Assembly (NCBI RefSeq): GCF_000499845.2
Contig: NC_023749.2
Location: forward strand, 2,823,030-2,887,029
Source: Phaseolus vulgaris
Lineage: Eukaryota > Streptophyta > Magnoliopsida > Fabales > Fabaceae
Length of the DNA stretch: 64,000 nucleotides
Reading direction: 5' to 3'
This document shows, in pieces, positions 49,232 to 64,000 of the stretch. The first letter of the stretch is position 1. The number at the start of each line of letters is the position of its first letter. Both the position numbers and the translations under genes were made by a program. The notes under the pieces are model-generated. The model was not told where the DNA came from and searched no databases. It saw only the letters and a program-made list of their open reading frames with translations.

Positions 49232-49821
49232 ATGGAAAACAGAGTGTTACACGTGAGAACCATGTCTACTGCAGAACATGAACAATTCACAACCATTGTG
49301 AACTCATTCACAATGGTTCTCACGATCTTGCTAATTTCTCTGCTCATGGTATTGATTCTTCAAATCGGTTATAGGTATGTATGAGTTTATTGCCATTGTA
49401 ATAATCACTTGCTCTCTGTTTTGCATTATATACATTCTTAACGAGTTTATTTAGTCTTTCACCACTGAAAAGTTTAATTTATTCCTTAATTTCTATACTA
49501 ATCTATCCAAGGAATGAGACAAACCCTATCAATCTGGTTATGAGAGACTGTTTTCAGAATGGGAGTGGATCTCAACAACACGTGAATGTTAATTTTGAAT
49601 TTTACAAGAATGGATGCTTCCAGGGCTTGACTCTGGCTAAGGTCGGTTTCTCTTTTCTCTGTGCCTTTCATGACTCTTCTCTTTAATCAACGCAATTTGT
49701 TTAATCTTTTGATTTCCTGTTGCAGGCTAGGGATGTTGAGATGGTTGATGCTGCTTCATCTGTAAAGAAAACTGTATTTACTCTTGATCTTCTCTTTTCT
49801 TTCTCTTTTTTTTACATTTGA
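49232..49821 (+). CDS. Unknown membrane/Cys module, copy D (best preserved)
   Basis: A three-exon model reads 49232-49374, 49512-49641 and 49726-49821 (stop TGA), 122 aa, with GT-AG borders and phases 2 and 0. Exon 1 encodes a soluble start (MENRVLHVRTMSTAEHEQF) and one membrane helix (VLTILLISLLMVLILQIG). Exon 2 encodes the shared core (NPINLVMRDCFQNGSGSQQH, then VNVNFEFYKNGCFQGLTLAK). Exon 3 (ARDVEMVDAASSVKK then a hydrophobic tail) is not seen in the other copies. The exon 1/exon 2 border falls at the same codon and phase as in copies A-C. I do not recognise the family and assign no function. It could be a lineage-specific gene or a pseudogene. Confidence 0.4.
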
Positions 49822-49842
49822 AAGCCATTTGTGTGATGTTAT

Positions 49843-50345
49843 ATGTGGGATTTGTTGAAGCCCAGTACACCAACTACACCAAAGAAAGTGGTACTTCAAA
49901 TGCTTTTTTTTGTAGTAAATCCGATATGTTCATCAAAACGTCATTGTCATGTTGTTATGGCCGAAAAGGAGCCAAATCATGATGAAACACCAATGAGCAC
50001 CCCAATAGTAAGAAGAAGCACGCCCAAAAGACAGAGCATAAAGCCTAAGTATTTTGATGATTATTACTGCACTGTTAAAGGTAAAATGAAGTAATGGTTG
50101 AGAATCTCAATTAGAATAAAGGGTAGAATTGTATTTTCTCAAGTTGTTAGGATCTCATAGATTTGTTTTTCACTTGAGCCACATATTTACTCTCTACTCT
50201 CTCTCGCTGTTTTTTGTTTTCCTGTTTTGGTATTTGCTGTTTTGGCTATATGTAAAAAAAAATTGAAAGTAAATACAAGCAGAGAATTATTCCGTCTTTT
50301 ATCATATTTTGGAGGAAGCCTAACCTATAAAATAGACATACCAAT
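49843..50345 (+). other. Possible 5' flank or LTR of the gypsy remnant
   Basis: A frame at 49843-50094 ends in a polyprotein-like tail (IVRRSTPKRQSIKPKYFDDY), the kind of basic end seen in plant retroelement polyproteins. It is followed by an LTR-like leader (ctctactctctctcgctg) and the phrase ccaatttggtgctttcactgag that often sits just before gag in plant gypsy elements. A second LTR was not found. Confidence 0.3.
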
Positions 50346-51960
50346 TTGGTGCTTTCACTGAGAGTTATACACAGAGAGACGTCATGTGTCAAAAAGTGAT
50401 GAAAAAACAGATTCTATTATGCAATTATTAAAGAGTAAAAAAACCTTCCAAGAAGCAATGAATATTCGCATGACCAATTTGAAAATCAGATGGCACTGCA
50501 GATTGGAGCTCGAGAAACCGCGACGAACGATTCCACCTTCAATCTTTTACTCGAACTTCCTTGAAACTGGATATGCCCCATTTTGATGGGTCTAAACCAT
50601 TAACATGGATTTTCAAAATCAAACAGTTCTTTAACTACCACCGTACTCTAGAGGACAAAAGGCTTTAATTGGCTTCTTTTTCCATGGAAGGAGCAGCTCT
50701 CGCTTGGTTCCAGTGGATGTATGACAACAACCTAATCTCAACTTAGCAAAATTTCCTACATGTCTTAGAGGTTCGTTTCGCATCATCACATTATGAAGAT
50801 CCAAAATGAACCATCTTCAAACTATGTCAAACCTCAACCGTGCGTGAATATCAAAATCAGTTTGAATCGCTAGCAAATCGTATCGTGGGACTACCTCCTC
50901 CCTTCTTCCTCAATTGCTTCATTTAAGGCCTTAAGTCGTAAATTCGAATAGAGGTGCAGGCCTTTCAACCGATCTCATTTTTTCAAGTTGTAAGCTTAGC
51001 AAAACTACAAGAAGAAAAATTTGTAGAAGCTTCCACGTCCAATCGTTCTATTCGTCCTTCTCCCTCCATTACTAAAACCCTGATGTTCGTTAATACCTTT
51101 TCTCCAACACACAAACAACGAGCCCTTCTTCTCAAAAAACCCTATTGGACCCTAATTCGCTTGCCATCAAACGATTGTCCCCACCTGAGCTCCAAAGCCA
51201 CCGTGAAAAGAACTTGTGTTATTATTGTGATGAATGTTATTGGCCTGGTCACAAGTGCAAGCGGGTGTTCATGTTGTTGATAGCGGAACCCAGTGACCTT
51301 GAAACGAACGAGATTGATTTGAACAACCTCCTTCATATAGAGGACTCAACGCCTAATGAACTTGATCGACCGACCTGCCAAATACAAATCTGACCCAAAT
51401 CAATTTACATGCATTGATGGGCTAATTAATTCCACAGACCCTTAAAGTTTTGGGCCATCTCAACAATTCTCCAATTGCGACACTAGTAGATAGTGGGAGC
51501 ACCTATAATTTCATCGAAGATCACATGGCCAAATTCTTGGATCTTCAAGTTTCCTCAACTAAAAGTTTTCATGTCTTGGTGGGTAATGGAGAGGAGCTCT
51601 CGTGTTCATTTGTTTGCAAGCCTATAGTCGGACCCTCACACATTGGGAGTACAATGGTTGACAACGTTAGGACTGGTGTCGATTGACTATGAACAATTGA
51701 CAATGAAGTTCATTAAAGAAGGGAAATTAGTTGAACTCAAGGCCAATGCCGAACAATACCTCAAGAAGCCACGATACATCAGATCAAGAGGATGATCGCT
51801 ACCAATGACATAGCAAAATATTCCAAGTTACAGTTGCTTCCTAAGAGTTCCCTAAACCTTCACCGAGATCGGAAATTGAGGAAATACTAAATAGATATAC
51901 CCAATTATTTGAGAACCACGAGGCCTTCCTCCTATTCAGATTTAAATTTGATTTATTCAC
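50346..51960 (+). mobile_element. Decayed Ty3/gypsy gag-protease fragment
   Basis: Read across several frames the stretch gives a gag domain (LDMPHFDG, then WFQWMYDNN; VREYQNQFESLANRIVGLP), a zinc knuckle (CYYCDECYWPGHKCKR near 51215-51260) and a pepsin-like protease with the active-site phrase LVDSGSTYNFI (about 51484-51516). At least four stops or frameshifts break the reading frame. Reverse transcriptase, RNase H and integrase are missing. The element is dead. Confidence 0.85.
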
Positions 51961-52416
51961 ACAAAGTAGTTACCTTTTATACTTGAGATTTAAATTGATT
52001 TAAATTGCATGTGCCAATTTGGAAAATAAGCATTTACCTTTTATTCGTCTAAAAAATGAAACTAAAATCCCCCATTGGACCTAAAATGCCCCATTAGACA
52101 TCTATTAGACCGTTTTTATGTGAAATGATATGCTGAAATCAAAACTTACAAGTACATAAAATTATCACATTTTAAAACTTCATAATATCTTGATAATCTA
52201 TCAGAGCAATTGCTACTGTATTGTGGAACAATTAGTGGTCTATGAAACCAAAACTAATGTTTGTATCAAAAGAATGTTCTGGCACTCGACTAGAAATTTG
52301 TTCAACTCATCTGGATCTAATAACTTCAAGTGCCCTTCCCTTCTGTATAACTATACGAAACTAAAGATCCACTGAATCATGCTAACACCACACGACGGTT
52401 AAACTGCAGTACAACA
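51942..52416. other. Repeat-derived 3' flank of the synthetase gene
   Basis: Bases 51942-52050 resemble 44385-44610 (tacttgagat-taaattgattt, gcatgtgcca, ttggaaaataa, tcacctttta). The remainder is AT-rich and should hold the synthetase 3' untranslated region on the minus strand. No separate gene is seen. Confidence 0.4.
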
Positions 52417-63352
<10,936 letters not shown>

Positions 63353-63574
63353 TCACTCATCCATTCGTGTCTTGGTGTTTTTTAATGCTAACGAGTTGCA
63401 AGTGACGAATAAGTCCATTTCACCAAATATTATGTAATAACTATTTTTTTATGAAAATATTATTGGGCCCTTCTTCAAGATTTTTGGAGTTTAATTAAGT
63501 TGCAAATTGGTGTCAACAAAAATCCCTAGTGACTAATTAATTTAATGATGCAAATAGATATGTGTATAATCAAA

Positions 63575-63710
63575 TCTAATTATACTTATTGGATCTCACA
63601 TCGACTAGATATTAGAGTATTTTATTGTATATAAGTGAATACAAATTTGATCTCATGAACTGATTTTATGAGGTTGAGTTAGGCTTAAAGTCCACTTCGT
63701 TGCCTTTAAA
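63575..63710. repeat. Legume-type dispersed repeat
   Basis: Contains ggatctcacatcgactagat, gtatataagtgaatacaaatttgatctcat and gaggttgagttaggcttaaagtcca. Diverged relatives are in synthetase intron 7 (59160-59285) and, inverted, at about 9660-9950. I recall similar phrases from legume genomes; the class is uncertain. Confidence 0.5.
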
Positions 63711-63727
63711 ATTTAAAATATGAGAAA

Positions 63728-63775
63728 CTGTACCAAGTAACATACTTGCATTGTACCAAGTAACATACTTGCATA
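63728..63775. repeat. 23-bp tandem duplication
   Basis: The word taccaagtaacatacttgcat occurs twice head to tail, exact. It is short, with no known function. Confidence 0.8.
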
Positions 63776-64000
63776 TTTTTAAAAAACTAAATAGATATGT
63801 ATTGTATTTATATTTTTAATAAATCACATTCATGTCTCATTAAACATTTTTTACTCTCTTTTTTAATAAATTATATAAATCTCTTCTATGTTTTAATAAA
63901 ATAATATTTTCCCTTGTTTATATAAAAAAATATTATATTGACTAAAATAAATAAATAAAACAATGTCTTAAATATAAAAATAATAATAATATTCTCATTT

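Noticed and set aside
50346..51690. Domesticated retroviral-type protease or zinc-knuckle gene
   Set aside because: Multiple stops and frameshifts separate gag, zinc knuckle and protease motifs, so there is no sign of a maintained frame.

Overview
The window is nuclear DNA from a plant, most likely a legume. The genes have many introns and are AT-rich, and they lie among hAT, MULE, Harbinger-like, CACTA-like and LTR-type repeats. The placement in legumes is my inference from the look of the protein sequences and repeats; no search was run. Three conserved housekeeping genes, all on the minus strand, carry nearly all the clear coding content. I resolved every exon of each by checking splice sites, phase and family conservation.

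Layout: (1) 931-4507, a BPG2-type circularly permuted organellar GTPase (3 exons, 605 aa). A partial tandem copy of its own 5' end lies just upstream. (2) 4508-10400, AT-rich repeat land with no gene. (3) 10400-28200, a patchwork of transposons and shuffled, decayed pieces of the three neighbouring genes, with a small multi-copy membrane/Cys exon module of unknown function. (4) 28237-39499, the TPR subunit of transcription factor TFIIIC (18 exons, 917 aa). (5) 39500-52400, repeats again: a Harbinger-like MITE, a solo LTR, an inverted-terminal-repeat element, two hAT MITEs, another copy of the unknown module and a decayed Ty3/gypsy gag-protease. (6) 52417-63352, a complete alanyl-tRNA synthetase (23 exons, 996 aa) with a probable dual-targeting start arrangement. 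(7) 63353-64000, its upstream flank and a legume-type dispersed repeat.

The three genes are not an operon or pathway. Two serve the translation machinery (Pol III transcription of tRNA and 5S genes; tRNA-Ala charging) and the third is a GTPase linked to organellar rRNA maturation; their adjacency may be chance.

The most unusual object is at 20321-22000 on the plus strand. Here the unknown membrane/Cys module is followed, in phase and with intact splice signals, by copies of alanyl-tRNA synthetase exons 20-23. The frame then runs into antisense sequence of a TFIIIC intron, which supplies the stop codon. This gives a candidate chimeric gene of about 298 aa made from at least three local sources. 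Two GC-AG introns, four hAT elements of one family (three with exact 8-bp target duplications) and a MULE with an exact 9-bp duplication are also well supported.
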